Assembly (NCBI GenBank): GCA_052067355.1
Contig: JBQHQH010000002.1
Span: 198,168 to 262,167, forward strand
DNA from: CABMKH01 sp040797625
GTDB lineage: Bacteria; Bacillota; Clostridia; Tissierellales; Tissierellaceae
Length of the DNA: 64,000 bases
Direction of reading: 5' to 3'
Shown: one piece after another, positions 16,387-25,465 of the stretch
Layout: every line of letters begins with the position of its first letter
Numbering within the stretch: position 1 is the first letter of the stretch
Translations under genes and position numbers: made by a program
The notes under the pieces: model-generated
The model's database searches: none
What the model was told of the DNA's origin: nothing
The model's input: only the letters and a program-made list of their open reading frames with translations

Positions 16387-17577
16387 TCAATCAAATTTTC
16401 CGTTTCCATCTATAATGCCGTAATTCAAATCATCTCTAATCATGAGAACATAGTCCGGCCTATGCTCTGCTATATATTCATATAAACTCATCTTAGAATA
16501 ATACCTTAGATCTAATATTCTCGTTTCATCAAAGTGATAGTACAATAAAGGCTCTAATGCATTTGTAAAAGAGTCCCCAAATATTAAAAGGTTTGGTAAT
16601 TCGTCCCTATAGGTTCTAATAACAGTCTCTGCATTGTCTCCACCCATGAATACTCCGTAATCCGGTCTTTTATCTATATCCTCATCTATATGATAAAAAT
16701 CAGGATCCAGTTGTCCATTTGTAAACTTTTCATAAGATATCTTTTCAGTAGGATATCCTATCTCTAATTTCTCGTCTGTCTTATAAATATATGACAATTT
16801 TCTATTTCTACTTCCCAAAATAGGATTTGGAAGCAGAACAAACTCCATCTCATCTTCTAGAACGGCTGATCTGATGATATCACTTTTTTCATCTTCAATT
16901 ATCTTATTTATTATCTCAATATAAGCTTTATATGCACCTCTAAAGGTAAAATGATGATCTGTTTTAAAATAGTAATCTTCTTTTCTATCAGCTCTATATA
17001 TCTCATGCATATTTATATTAGCTATATCTTTTCTATTGAGTTCTCTAAACATGGTGTTTTCATTGTTATCTAGATATTCCGACTTATTTCGGCAATAGTA
17101 GGGATATCTATCCCTTAGATAAGAGCTTTGTTCTGGTATTCCAATAAAATAAAACTTTCCTCCATAAGATCTTATATAGTCATTTAATTTATGAATTTCT
17201 TCAACAGCCATATATATTTTTTCACTATAACTCTTTAAATTATATCTTCTATCATAAGCTACAAAAGGTAAAAGATAACCTTCATCTGTTATTAAAATGT
17301 TATTTACATTTACTTTACCCAAAATAGAGACATTTAAAAGATTATATCCTTTGATCCAATTATCCCTACCAAAGAAATGGTCTATAAAATAACTTTCCCA
17401 TTCCTCAAAATATTCTCCATTTAATAACGATTTCTTTGAATAATCAGGAATAGTTGCCAATTTCCTATTCTCTAGCTTAGATACTGTTAGATGTTCTGTT
17501 GTTATAGTTTTAAAAGTTAAAAAGTAAATAATTGTTAAAAAACAGATTATAAAGCAAATATTTATAGTTTTTTTCAT
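16387..17577 (-). CDS. DHHW family protein (AlgJ/AlgX-like O-acetylation partner)
   Basis: The 396-residue protein has an N-terminal signal anchor (residues about 5-24) and an extracytoplasmic domain. The DHHW-type motif reads FKTDHHFTFRG at about residue 210, with F in place of W. A late GDSFTN block supplies the SGNH-like serine. Such proteins pair with an MBOAT acyltransferase and complete transfer of acetyl groups to an exopolysaccharide or wall polymer. It starts 11 bases after the MBOAT gene's stop, so the two form an operon. Which polymer is acetylated is unknown. Confidence 0.82.
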   Translation of the reverse strand: MKKTINICFIICFLTIIYFLTFKTITTEHLTVSKLENRKLATIPDYSKKSLLNGEYFEEWESYFIDHFFGRDNWIKGYNLLNVSILGKVNVNNILITDEGYLLPFVAYDRRYNLKSYSEKIYMAVEEIHKLNDYIRSYGGKFYFIGIPEQSSYLRDRYPYYCRNKSEYLDNNENTMFRELNRKDIANINMHEIYRADRKEDYYFKTDHHFTFRGAYKAYIEIINKIIEDEKSDIIRSAVLEDEMEFVLLPNPILGSRNRKLSYIYKTDEKLEIGYPTEKISYEKFTNGQLDPDFYHIDEDIDKRPDYGVFMGGDNAETVIRTYRDELPNLLIFGDSFTNALEPLLYYHFDETRILDLRYYSKMSLYEYIAEHRPDYVLMIRDDLNYGIIDGNGKFD

Positions 17578-17587
17578 TAAAACACTC

Positions 17588-19009
17588 CTAAAATCTAAAA
17601 TATATAAATGGATTAAAAGTAGAATTGACTAAGTACATAATGCATAGTAAAAATAGAGATATCAATAATATGGGTTCTATACCATTAAATACTACATTCT
17701 CTAAATAAGGTCTAGATATCTCTTTCAACTTCTTACTTATAAATGGACATATTGGAGTAGTGGCAATTATAGCTATGATAAAAGCATATCTATATTGAAC
17801 TAAATAATATATTGCCTGATTATCTATTAATGCTTGTCCCCTTAGACCCAACATCACAAGCAGATAATTCCTAGCATAGATCATGGAATTAGATCTAAAA
17901 AACAACCACCCAATAATCACAATAAACATAGTATATATATGTCGAAATGGTTTCCAAAGCCTATCTATGTATTTTCCAATAAACATCTTCTCTAAAATCA
18001 GTATAAGTCCATAATATAGACCCCAAACAATAAAGTTCCAAGCAGCTCCATGCCATAGTCCAGTCAAAAACCATACAATAAATATATTTCTTAAAAATTT
18101 TATCTTATTTACTCTATTTCCACCTAAGGGTATATATACGTAATCCCTAAACCAAGTTCCTAAAGATATATGCCAACGTCTCCAAAACTCTGTAACAGAT
18201 CTTGATATATATGGATAATTAAAGTTTTCTAAAAATCTAAATCCAAACATATGACCCAATCCTATTGCCATATCTGAGTATCCAGAAAAATCAAAATAGA
18301 TTTGTCCAGTATATGATATTATACCAATCCACGCTAACAATACTGAAAGTTTTGGTGTCATGATATTAAACACTTCATCAGCGATTAAACCCATACTATT
18401 TGCAATCAATATCTTTTTGCTCAATCCCAATATAAATCTTTTAATTCCATAGGAAAATCCCTCTATGGTTTCAGTTCTATTATCGATTTGATCTGCTACA
18501 GTCTCATAGCGAACAATAGGTCCTGCAATTAATTGAGGAAATAACGATATATATAATGCCACATTTAAAGGGTTTTTCTGAACCTTTCCATGACCACGAT
18601 ATATATCTACAACATAAGACAATCCCTGAAATGTAAAAAAAGAAATACCTATAGGCATTGCTATGTGAGGAACTAGAATAGACTTATTGAATAATTTATT
18701 AAAGTTTTCAATAAAGAAATCTGTATATTTATAATATCCTATGATTATAAGATTTATTGCAACTGTTGTGAATAAAATAATCTTAGTTAAGATATGATTA
18801 TCTCTATATCTATCTACTAATAGACCCATGATATAATTTATTATAATAGATACTATCATTATTATTAGATATTTAGGTTCTCCATAAGCATAAAATGCTA
18901 AACTAAACAACAATAGTATGCTATTTTTTAATCTCTTACCTGATATATAATATAAAAATAACACCAGTGGCAAAAAAATAAATAAAAATGTTAGACTACT
19001 AAATAGCAT
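17588..19009 (-). CDS. MBOAT family O-acyltransferase (AlgI-like)
   Basis: The 473-residue protein has about ten to twelve TM helices and the MBOAT hallmarks: IGISFFTFQGLSYVVDIYRG, YIPLGGNRV, FWRRWHISLGTWFRDY and the catalytic-His segment LWHGAAWNFIVWG. Family members take acetyl groups from a cytosolic donor through the membrane for O-acetylation of polysaccharides, together with a DHHW/AlgJ partner, which here is encoded immediately downstream. It is probably the first gene of the operon, which may extend to the diguanylate cyclase. AGGAGG lies upstream of the ATG. No polysaccharide synthase is in the window. Confidence 0.9.
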   Translation of the reverse strand: MLFSSLTFLFIFLPLVLFLYYISGKRLKNSILLLFSLAFYAYGEPKYLIIMIVSIIINYIMGLLVDRYRDNHILTKIILFTTVAINLIIIGYYKYTDFFIENFNKLFNKSILVPHIAMPIGISFFTFQGLSYVVDIYRGHGKVQKNPLNVALYISLFPQLIAGPIVRYETVADQIDNRTETIEGFSYGIKRFILGLSKKILIANSMGLIADEVFNIMTPKLSVLLAWIGIISYTGQIYFDFSGYSDMAIGLGHMFGFRFLENFNYPYISRSVTEFWRRWHISLGTWFRDYVYIPLGGNRVNKIKFLRNIFIVWFLTGLWHGAAWNFIVWGLYYGLILILEKMFIGKYIDRLWKPFRHIYTMFIVIIGWLFFRSNSMIYARNYLLVMLGLRGQALIDNQAIYYLVQYRYAFIIAIIATTPICPFISKKLKEISRPYLENVVFNGIEPILLISLFLLCIMYLVNSTFNPFIYFRF

Positions 19010-19081
19010 AAATACCTCCTAAAGTTACTATTACATACAAGTCATATTGTATATCTTTAATCCCACAATTACAATAACATA

Positions 19082-19132
19082 TAATAAAAAGCAAGAGAGA
19101 TATCTATCAATAGCTCCTCTTGCTTTTTATTA
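19082..19132 (-). terminator. Terminator after the 19194-19622 gene
   Basis: TAATAAAAAGCAAGAG and its complement CTCTTGCTTTTTATTA form a 16-pair stem with a 19-base loop. A/T runs on both sides allow action in either direction. Confidence 0.75.
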
Positions 19133-19193
19133 AATTCAATATAATCTGTAAAAATATTATATGTAGAATAATTAGAGATATTTTCTATGTGAA

Positions 19194-19622
19194 CTAACTA
19201 TACACATCGACTTTTATAATATCATATATCTTTTCTAAATTTAGATCATCAGCTATCTTATACGCTTGTCCTCTGATAGTAAGATAATCTTTTCCTATAA
19301 CATCAATATTTACTACATTGTGTTCTGACAATAACATTATATGATATGTATTGCATGGTCTATATCTAAGTTTATACGCTAAAATAGGTTGAATTGTACG
19401 CCTTGCTTTTATATTACTAATAGTAGTTATTATATTATCTATTGTCGTCCTCTCATTGATTTCATATAATCTTCGTGAGAAATTAGAACTAAATATACTG
19501 ATATCCATTTGTTCTACTAAAGATATATCTACATGTTTATTGATAATGATATTAAGTGAAGTGCGCCAAAAATACCAAATTATAAATACCAAGAATAAAA
19601 AAAATATTAAATAAATCTCCAT
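19194..19622 (-). CDS. Hypothetical single-pass membrane protein
   Basis: I do not recognise this 142-residue protein. It has one TM helix at the N-terminus (MEIYLIFFLFLVFIIWYFW), then a cytosolic or external domain of about 115 residues with mixed strands and helices and two Cys or fewer. The ATG at 19622 is chosen because GGAGG lies six bases upstream; a TTG four codons earlier overlaps that site. Positive residues after the helix (RTSLN...KARR) suggest the domain is cytosolic. It stands alone: a terminator follows it and a gene-poor stretch lies upstream. It could be a small regulator or a leftover of a larger system. Confidence 0.6.
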   Translation of the reverse strand: MEIYLIFFLFLVFIIWYFWRTSLNIIINKHVDISLVEQMDISIFSSNFSRRLYEINERTTIDNIITTISNIKARRTIQPILAYKLRYRPCNTYHIMLLSEHNVVNIDVIGKDYLTIRGQAYKIADDLNLEKIYDIIKVDVYS

Positions 19623-19829
19623 AAAATCCTCCAATAGCTATATCCTAAACTTAATCCTAGCTCTTATATAAATTATTTATAGACTTAAACTTATCTGATG
19701 ACTTATACCCATTCGAGCACAGGTAATTTAAACAATCTTACTTTTGTAATACGCACCACAACTACTACTGATTCTATTCCTGCTAGACAAATTAAGGTTA
19801 AAACTCATAGCCTAGAGATAAGTACAGCT

Positions 19830-19876
19830 AAATATCAGCTGTAGTGTACGACTCCATGTGATATATGTTTTCTTTA
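19830..19876 (+). repeat. Imperfect direct repeat, copy A
   Basis: A 47-base block that matches copy B at 20178-20224 at 37 of 47 positions. Shared cores are CAGCT, AGTGT, GATATA and TTTTC. I see no gene association. Confidence 0.5.
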
Positions 19877-20177
19877 TACACCATTTATTTATAATAAATA
19901 TCTTCTATTAATATAATTTTTTAATACTTTTATTAAATATAAAAATCTAACATATTAATACATTATCATACCATAAAAATACTGATTATTGTCATAAATG
20001 TTAAAATTGATATATATTTATGTAAAAATTTACAATTTTTAACCTTGCACATCCTATTTTGAATTAAAAATATCTATATTTAATTCTCCTCTCTATATAG
20101 ACAATCAAATATGGATATTTGTTGTAGCTTTTTAACTTTTTTATTTATTTACTCATTTTGATTCCTAACATACGATA

Positions 20178-20224
20178 AAATACCAGCTAAAGTGTAAAAC
20201 TTCATCTGATATAGATTTTCCTTA
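20178..20224 (+). repeat. Imperfect direct repeat, copy B
   Basis: A 47-base block 348 bases from copy A and in the same orientation. It sits next to the terminator of the anti-sigma gene. Origin may be a small mobile remnant or a repeated binding site. Confidence 0.5.
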
Positions 20225-20252
20225 AAGTGAGAACTTTTCTATTTGTTACAAA

Positions 20253-20288
20253 AAACTTCTTAATTCTAACATTAGAATTAAGAAGTTT
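20253..20288 (-). terminator. Terminator of the sigma/anti-sigma operon
   Basis: A 17-pair perfect stem AAACTTCTTAATTCTAA with its complement, a two-base loop and TTTTT beyond it on the minus strand. Confidence 0.8.
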
Positions 20289-20303
20289 AATATATGGGAT
20301 AAA

Positions 20304-21626
20304 TCAATTAAAGTCTACAATAACCTTATCTATAGTTACTGATTCAATCTCAGAGACATTCAGTGGTATATCAGATATATACTTAATCTTGATTTCATTA
20401 TCGTTATTATAGCTCATTCCAGATTCAAATATCTGAGTTCTGCCATCAGTCATATTAATACTAATAGGAATTTCATTTAAACTACTGTTTTCTCCAGTGC
20501 CCACCAAAGTTACTCCCAATGATGATACTCTAACATTATTTATATCTAAATTGTCAAGCTTTATGTTGGATTTAACCTCTTTTTCTTCACCAACAGATTG
20601 TATTTTAAAAGTTGTCTTCCAATTTCCCTCTATATAATTATTGTGAGATACAAAGAAACCCATGAGTTTTAATTCATCAATATCTATATCACTTACATCA
20701 AAGATATATTCTTGATACTCTCGGCCCCATTTAGTATTTCCTGATTCATCAATTCCAAAACTGATATTAGATGGATATTTCTCAATCCTATTACCTGAAA
20801 TATCTGTAAAGTAAAAATATCCATGATCATCAACACCATCTCCAACCCATTTAGTCAGTATGTGGAGTCTTCCATCAATATATCCAATATTAGATATATA
20901 CATAAAATCTATATTAGGCAAGGTAAGTTTCCTCTTATCTGGGCTCAAAACCCTTATTATATCCTTTTCAAACAATTCTCCACTTCCACCTGAAACATTG
21001 TTATTCGTATCCAATAAAATTGTCTCAGAATCATTGACTTCATTGATATTAGAAAGATCAATTCCAGTCTCAACCCCATCAAATGTCAATTTATCACTGA
21101 GAAATGAATCCACCTGAAAAGTTACTTTTTTACCATTTAATTTTTCACCACCATTGGCCTGCATACGTAAAGTAGCAATCTTATTTATTTCATCGTAATG
21201 GACTATTTTGCAGTTGGATACATATGTTCCTGTTAGACCATAGTTATAGATATCCAATGTTTCATCTATTCTATCACCTACTAAATCTTTCATTGTAACA
21301 TAGATAATTGCCATTTCATCGTCATTCATTGCCCCTACTACTTCCATCTCAATTCCATTATCTTCACTAATAACTTCTATTGGTTGAAATAACAATGCTA
21401 ACTCTGGGCTAATATTAGCTAATCGCTCATTTACACTTGGGATCTTAGCTGCCATTGCTCCAAATGAAATCATCATACAGACACAAGCTATTGCAATAGA
21501 AGCTATCTTTCTTCTATGTCTTCTACTTTTAATCTGCCTTTGTACGTTTGAAACAATATCATACTTAGGAGTCTGAATAGTATCAAGTACTTTCTTTATA
21601 AGTATTTCATCAGAATCAAATTTCAT
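20304..21626 (-). CDS. DUF4179 anti-sigma factor
   Basis: The 440-residue protein has a short cytosolic N-terminus (about 35 residues, SDEILIKKVLDTIQTPKYD), a single TM helix (about 40-60, IASIAIACVCMMISFGAMAA) and a large extracellular domain of DUF4179 type, with the typical segment RLANISPELALLFQPIEVIS and then VVGAMNDDEMAIIYVTMKD. Proteins with this layout hold a partner sigma factor inactive at the membrane until a signal arrives. The partner is encoded upstream and overlaps by four bases. The gene ends at a strong terminator. The signal sensed is unknown. Confidence 0.85.
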   Translation of the reverse strand: MKFDSDEILIKKVLDTIQTPKYDIVSNVQRQIKSRRHRRKIASIAIACVCMMISFGAMAAKIPSVNERLANISPELALLFQPIEVISEDNGIEMEVVGAMNDDEMAIIYVTMKDLVGDRIDETLDIYNYGLTGTYVSNCKIVHYDEINKIATLRMQANGGEKLNGKKVTFQVDSFLSDKLTFDGVETGIDLSNINEVNDSETILLDTNNNVSGGSGELFEKDIIRVLSPDKRKLTLPNIDFMYISNIGYIDGRLHILTKWVGDGVDDHGYFYFTDISGNRIEKYPSNISFGIDESGNTKWGREYQEYIFDVSDIDIDELKLMGFFVSHNNYIEGNWKTTFKIQSVGEEKEVKSNIKLDNLDINNVRVSSLGVTLVGTGENSSLNEIPISINMTDGRTQIFESGMSYNNDNEIKIKYISDIPLNVSEIESVTIDKVIVDFN

Positions 21627-22180
21627 TTTATTCCCTCCAATTTCTCATAATAAGGATTAATTTCTTGTAATGCCTTCGATAGTTTTTTCTTTGCCCTCTC
21701 ATAGCGTTTCCTCAATGTAGCAGCAGGCACTCTATATAATTCCTCTAGTTCCATATAACTTTTTTCATCAATAACCCTGCTAAATATCAAGGCTCTATCT
21801 TCTGGAGATAATGTTAAAAGAGCTTGTTTCAAGTCAGCATTTATATGATCCGAATGTTCATCCTTTAATGATATAGCAAATATGGATTCAACATTTCTCT
21901 GTGGCATAAAAAACAGTAACTTTTTCTTTCTCAATAGATCAATACATGTAGTATAAGCAATGCGATATAGCCATGCTGATAATGATGTACCTTCTCTAAA
22001 ACTTTTTCTCCTATTATAAGCTTTGATAAATGTAATTTGAACTACATCTTGAGCTTCAAAGTAGTCACAGAGTATATTATGACAATATCTCAGAATAGAT
22101 TGGCCATATATCTCTACAGCACATTGTAGCTCATATTCCCCTCCTGTAGCAAAGGTATTATCGAGATCGTCTATTTCCAC
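21623..22180 (-). CDS. ECF (RpoE-like) sigma factor
   Basis: A 185-residue extracytoplasmic-function sigma factor. Region 2 (YFEAQDVVQITFIKAYNRR, then LSAWLYRIAYTTCIDLLRK) binds the -10 element and region 4 (SYMELEELYRVPAATLRKR) recognises the -35. I chose the GTG at 22180 because GGGAGG lies seven bases upstream; the ATG six codons earlier lacks such a site. The stop overlaps the start of the DUF4179 gene, so sigma and anti-sigma are made together. The operon probably autoregulates, but I did not locate the matching promoter. Confidence 0.9.
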   Translation of the reverse strand: MEIDDLDNTFATGGEYELQCAVEIYGQSILRYCHNILCDYFEAQDVVQITFIKAYNRRKSFREGTSLSAWLYRIAYTTCIDLLRKKKLLFFMPQRNVESIFAISLKDEHSDHINADLKQALLTLSPEDRALIFSRVIDEKSYMELEELYRVPAATLRKRYERAKKKLSKALQEINPYYEKLEGIK

Positions 22181-22223
22181 TTTATATCCTCCCTTCATTA
22201 AATCTCATTTCACCCTTATAACG

Positions 22224-22254
22224 AAAAAAGATGTCTCTTTGTGACATCTTTTCG
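22224..22254 (-). terminator. Terminator of the ybaK-like gene
   Basis: AAAAGATGTC and GACATCTTTT form a ten-pair stem with a seven-base loop, followed on the minus strand by TTCG. It separates the gene from the sigma factor. Confidence 0.7.
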
Positions 22255-22311
22255 AAAATATTAAATATATCCACTCTATGTATATTGTAAAGACACCATA
22301 GTATCTTTCTC

Positions 22312-22773
22312 CTATTTCTTACATACATCTATCCATATCCCTCTTGTAATTTCGTCTAAATAATCTACATCTATCTTCATACAGGTATTGGCTTCTCCTG
22401 CTGCTGGATAAACATAGTCAAACTCCTTTAAAGATACATCCAAATAAATATCTAAGGACTTATTAAGTCCAAAAGGACATACTCCTCCTACTGGATGTCC
22501 TGTAGCTTCCATTAAATCTTCTGATTTGATAAATCTAGCCTTTTCTTTAAAATAATCTTTAAATTTCCTATTATCTATCCTTGCATCTCCCTTAGACAAT
22601 ATGAGTATATCTCTTTCTTTTAATCTAATTGCCATGGTCTTTGCTATTCTTCCAGGCTCTACTCCCAGTGCCTCAGCTGCCAATTCCACAGTTGCTGTGC
22701 TTGAGTCAAATTCAATAATTTCCAGATCATACTCATTCTCTTTAATATATTTTCTTACACTTTCTATCGTCAT
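22312..22773 (-). CDS. YbaK/EbsC-type aminoacyl-tRNA deacylase
   Basis: The 153-residue protein matches the YbaK/prolyl-tRNA-synthetase-associated domain: an N-terminal DSSTATVELAAEALGVEPG segment, the catalytic region IAKTMAIRLKERDILILSKG with a conserved Lys, the GHPVGGVCPFGL motif and PAAGEANTCMKI near the end. It hydrolyses mischarged tRNA in trans, such as Ala-tRNA(Pro) or Cys-tRNA(Pro). Which mischarged tRNA it clears is not settled by sequence. AGGAGG lies upstream of the ATG. It stands alone with its own terminator. Confidence 0.88.
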   Translation of the reverse strand: MTIESVRKYIKENEYDLEIIEFDSSTATVELAAEALGVEPGRIAKTMAIRLKERDILILSKGDARIDNRKFKDYFKEKARFIKSEDLMEATGHPVGGVCPFGLNKSLDIYLDVSLKEFDYVYPAAGEANTCMKIDVDYLDEITRGIWIDVCKK

Positions 22774-22868
22774 ATGTATTACCTCCTCTTTTGATTCCCT
22801 AACCTAATATCATCTTAAGTGTAAACTCTTACCTTCTATATATAGTTTAACAGCTCAGTGTATATCTT

Positions 22869-23015
22869 TCAAATATCTTTAAAAGATATAATAGTTATTA
22901 AAGCCCTAGGTATCGATGATGGTTCAACTATATTCCTAATAACTTCCTCATCAAGTCCAATAGGAGGACATACCTTCTCTAAACTTTTCATATAAGACTT
23001 AAAGTAAAAATTCAT
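22869..23015 (-). pseudogene. Short orphan reading frame, possibly the 5' remnant of a gene
   Basis: On the minus strand a 48-residue frame reads MNFYFKSYMKSLEKVCPPIG and then ends after about 28 more residues. It has normal codon use for a gene here but no ribosome binding site, and it sits just past the feo terminator. It looks like the start of a longer protein that is now truncated. The family was not recognised, and chance is possible. Confidence 0.3.
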
Positions 23016-23027
23016 AATATAAAAGAC

Positions 23028-23072
23028 AAAGAGACTTCTAAAGCAGTAAAGCTACTTTAAAAGTCTCTCTTT
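23028..23072 (-). terminator. Terminator of the feo operon
   Basis: A 16-base arm AAAGAGACTTCTAAAG (23028-23043) pairs with 23055-23070 apart from one mismatch. On the minus strand it is followed by TTTGTCTTTT. Confidence 0.75.
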
Positions 23073-23083
23073 AAAATCTTTTC

Positions 23084-23251
23084 CTATTTATCATTCTTGC
23101 TATTCACATGACAAGGTGTAAGATCCTTTACTTTGCGACCACTACAAGCACTACAGCCTGCACAGCCACCATTTTTAGTATTCTTTACTATACTCTTAAT
23201 AGCAAAGAACAATCCTATAGCAATTAACCCTATAATTATATAGTTTATCAT
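23084..23251 (-). CDS. FeoB-associated Cys-rich membrane protein
   Basis: This small gene encodes 55 residues: one TM helix (residues about 3-20, YIIIGLIAIGLFFAIK) and a Cys-rich tail (NGGCAGCSACSGRK, then PCH). This is the FeoB_associated family, small peptides found next to feoB in Firmicutes and thought to help the transporter, possibly in the role that FeoC has elsewhere. It begins 13 bases after the feoB stop codon and ends before the operon terminator. Confidence 0.88.
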   Translation of the reverse strand: MINYIIIGLIAIGLFFAIKSIVKNTKNGGCAGCSACSGRKVKDLTPCHVNSKNDK

Positions 23252-23264
23252 ATTAAGACCCTCT

Positions 23265-25424
23265 TTACTTAGATTCTACTGCATATTTCTTTGAACTAAA
23301 ATGATTTACAATTCCTACAATCAATGCAATAGCTAATAATGCTCCAAAAGCTATTAATACAATATCTCCACCAATTACCGTACCTTCAGACGCTTGTTCC
23401 ATAGCAGAAATATCCAGTACCATTGGTTCTGTTGCAGGAGTCCCTTTAAATATTATTCCACCAACAATATTCACTACCAATGCAGATATATATGCCAATC
23501 CAGTTTGATATCCAACTGCTAAAAGTGTCATCTTCCAATTTCCAAATTCCCTTTTCATAGCCCCTATTGCCGCAAAACAAGGTGCTGCAAACATAGTAAA
23601 TACTATAAAAGCAAAGGCTGTTACTTGAGTAAATTCAATTGGAATTACAGAACCTACAGATGCAAAAGTAGCTACTACTACCTCTTTAGCAATAAGTCCA
23701 GTAAAAGTGGCAACAGCTGGTGCCCATGAATCTCCAAATCCAAGTGGAACAAATATCCATCTGATGCTTTCCCCTATCTTTGCTAACATACTTTGCTCTA
23801 TCATTTCTCCCTCTAGATATTCAAAGGAAAAACTAAAGGACTGAAGTATCCATAAAGCTATACAGGCAACAAATATGACAGTACCCGCCTTTTTAATAAA
23901 TGACTTAGCCTTTTCCCACATATGAATGGCTACGCCTTTAATTCTAGGCAATTTATATGTAGGAAGTTCCATTACAAAAGGTGCTGGATCTCCAGCAAAA
24001 AATTTAGTTCTCTTTAATATAATTCCTGAAATAATGACTGTTATTATTGAAATTATATAAATGGAAGGTCCTACCCAAGTCTGTTCTTTAAACATCATAG
24101 CTATAAACATTGCGAATACAGGTAATTTAGCCCCACAAGGTATAAAAGGAGTTAACAATATGGTCATTCTCCTATCTTTTTCATTTTCAATAGTCCTACT
24201 AGCCATAATACCTGGTATGGAACATCCTGTACCAATCAACATAGGAATAAATGACTTCCCAGAAAGCCCAAACTTTCTAAAAATCCTATCCATAATAAAA
24301 GCAATTCTCGCCATATATCCACTATCTTCTAATAGAGATAAGAAGAAAAATAATATCATAAGTTGAGGTACAAAAGTGAATATAGCGCCTATACTAGCAA
24401 TAACTCCATCAGATATCAATGCTACAATCCAACCTGCTGCCCCAAGATCTTCTAAAAATACTGCAGACCCTTCTTGTATAGTCTCTGTTAGACCTTCTAT
24501 ATATCCTACTGTCCAGTCTCCAACTGTGGATATAGATATATAATAGATAACCCAAAGTATTCCAAAAAATATTGGTAAAGCCAACCACTTATTAGTTACA
24601 ATAGAGTCTATTTTATCTGATGTAGTCATATTTCTCTTTTTTCTCTCATAACACTTGGAAACCATCTTTTCTATATAGGCATATCTTTCTCCAGTGATAA
24701 TACTCTCACCATCATCATCAAATTCATTTTCACATCTATCTACAATCTCTCTTATTTCTCTTGAGACTCTTTCATCTAGATTAAGTTTATCTAATATCTT
24801 TTCATCTTGTTCAAACAACTTTATTGCATACCAATATTCCCCTTGACTAATATCTACTTTACCTTTTACTAATTCCAATATATTATCTATTGCATTTTGT
24901 ATCTTTGTACTAAATTTATGTAGAGGTTTGATAGCTTTGTTCTTTTGCCCAAGTCTAATTGCCGAATTTATCAGCTCATCTAATCCTTTACCACTAATAG
25001 CTGATGTCTCAACAACTGTACAACCAAGTTCCTTAGATAGTCTTTCTACATTTACTCTATCTCCATATTTATTTACAACGTCCATCATATTTAAAGCTAC
25101 TACTGTAGGTATTCCTATTTCAAGTATTTGAGTAGTAAGATATAGATTACGCTCTATATTAGAAGCATCTACTATATTTATAATTACATCTGGCCTTTCA
25201 TCTATTAAATAATTCCTAGTGATTACCTCTTCTAGAGTATACGGTGACAATGAGTATATCCCTGGTAAATCAACTATTTTTATATCCTTATGTTTCTTCA
25301 ACTTTCCTTCTTTTTTTTCTACTGTAACTCCAGGCCAATTTCCAACATATTGTTGAGAGCCTGTAAGCTCATTAAATATTGTGGTCTTCCCACTATTGGG
25401 ATTTCCTGCAAGTGCAATTTTCAT
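23265..25424 (-). CDS. feoB: Ferrous iron transporter FeoB
   Basis: The 719-residue protein has an N-terminal GTPase domain with G1 GNPNSGKTT, G3 DLPGIY and G4 NMMD, a helical GDI-like region (about 170-270) and about 8-10 membrane helices with Gate motifs (GTGCSIPGIMASRT, PCGAKLPVFAMF and CFAAIGAM). It moves Fe(II) into the cytosol. Two FeoA genes lie directly upstream, the Cys-rich peptide downstream, and a perfect Fur box precedes the operon. The ATG opens with MKIALAGNPNSGK, so the start is firm. Length is typical for Clostridial FeoB. Confidence 0.96.
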   Translation of the reverse strand: MKIALAGNPNSGKTTIFNELTGSQQYVGNWPGVTVEKKEGKLKKHKDIKIVDLPGIYSLSPYTLEEVITRNYLIDERPDVIINIVDASNIERNLYLTTQILEIGIPTVVALNMMDVVNKYGDRVNVERLSKELGCTVVETSAISGKGLDELINSAIRLGQKNKAIKPLHKFSTKIQNAIDNILELVKGKVDISQGEYWYAIKLFEQDEKILDKLNLDERVSREIREIVDRCENEFDDDGESIITGERYAYIEKMVSKCYERKKRNMTTSDKIDSIVTNKWLALPIFFGILWVIYYISISTVGDWTVGYIEGLTETIQEGSAVFLEDLGAAGWIVALISDGVIASIGAIFTFVPQLMILFFFLSLLEDSGYMARIAFIMDRIFRKFGLSGKSFIPMLIGTGCSIPGIMASRTIENEKDRRMTILLTPFIPCGAKLPVFAMFIAMMFKEQTWVGPSIYIISIITVIISGIILKRTKFFAGDPAPFVMELPTYKLPRIKGVAIHMWEKAKSFIKKAGTVIFVACIALWILQSFSFSFEYLEGEMIEQSMLAKIGESIRWIFVPLGFGDSWAPAVATFTGLIAKEVVVATFASVGSVIPIEFTQVTAFAFIVFTMFAAPCFAAIGAMKREFGNWKMTLLAVGYQTGLAYISALVVNIVGGIIFKGTPATEPMVLDISAMEQASEGTVIGGDIVLIAFGALLAIALIVGIVNHFSSKKYAVESK

Positions 25425-25465
25425 CTTTAAATCTAGACCTCCCGTCTACTATAAATCAATATTTT

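Larger units (their letters stand above)
19623..20303 (+). other. Gene-poor AT-rich stretch between hypothetical and anti-sigma genes
   Basis: No gene with a start, ribosome binding site and coding character was found on either strand in these roughly 680 bases. It holds a 47-bp imperfect direct repeat (19830-19876 and 20178-20224), a small dyad TACAGC/GCTGTA at 19824-19843 and the terminator at 20253-20288. It may be a decayed gene or a regulatory region. Confidence 0.6.
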
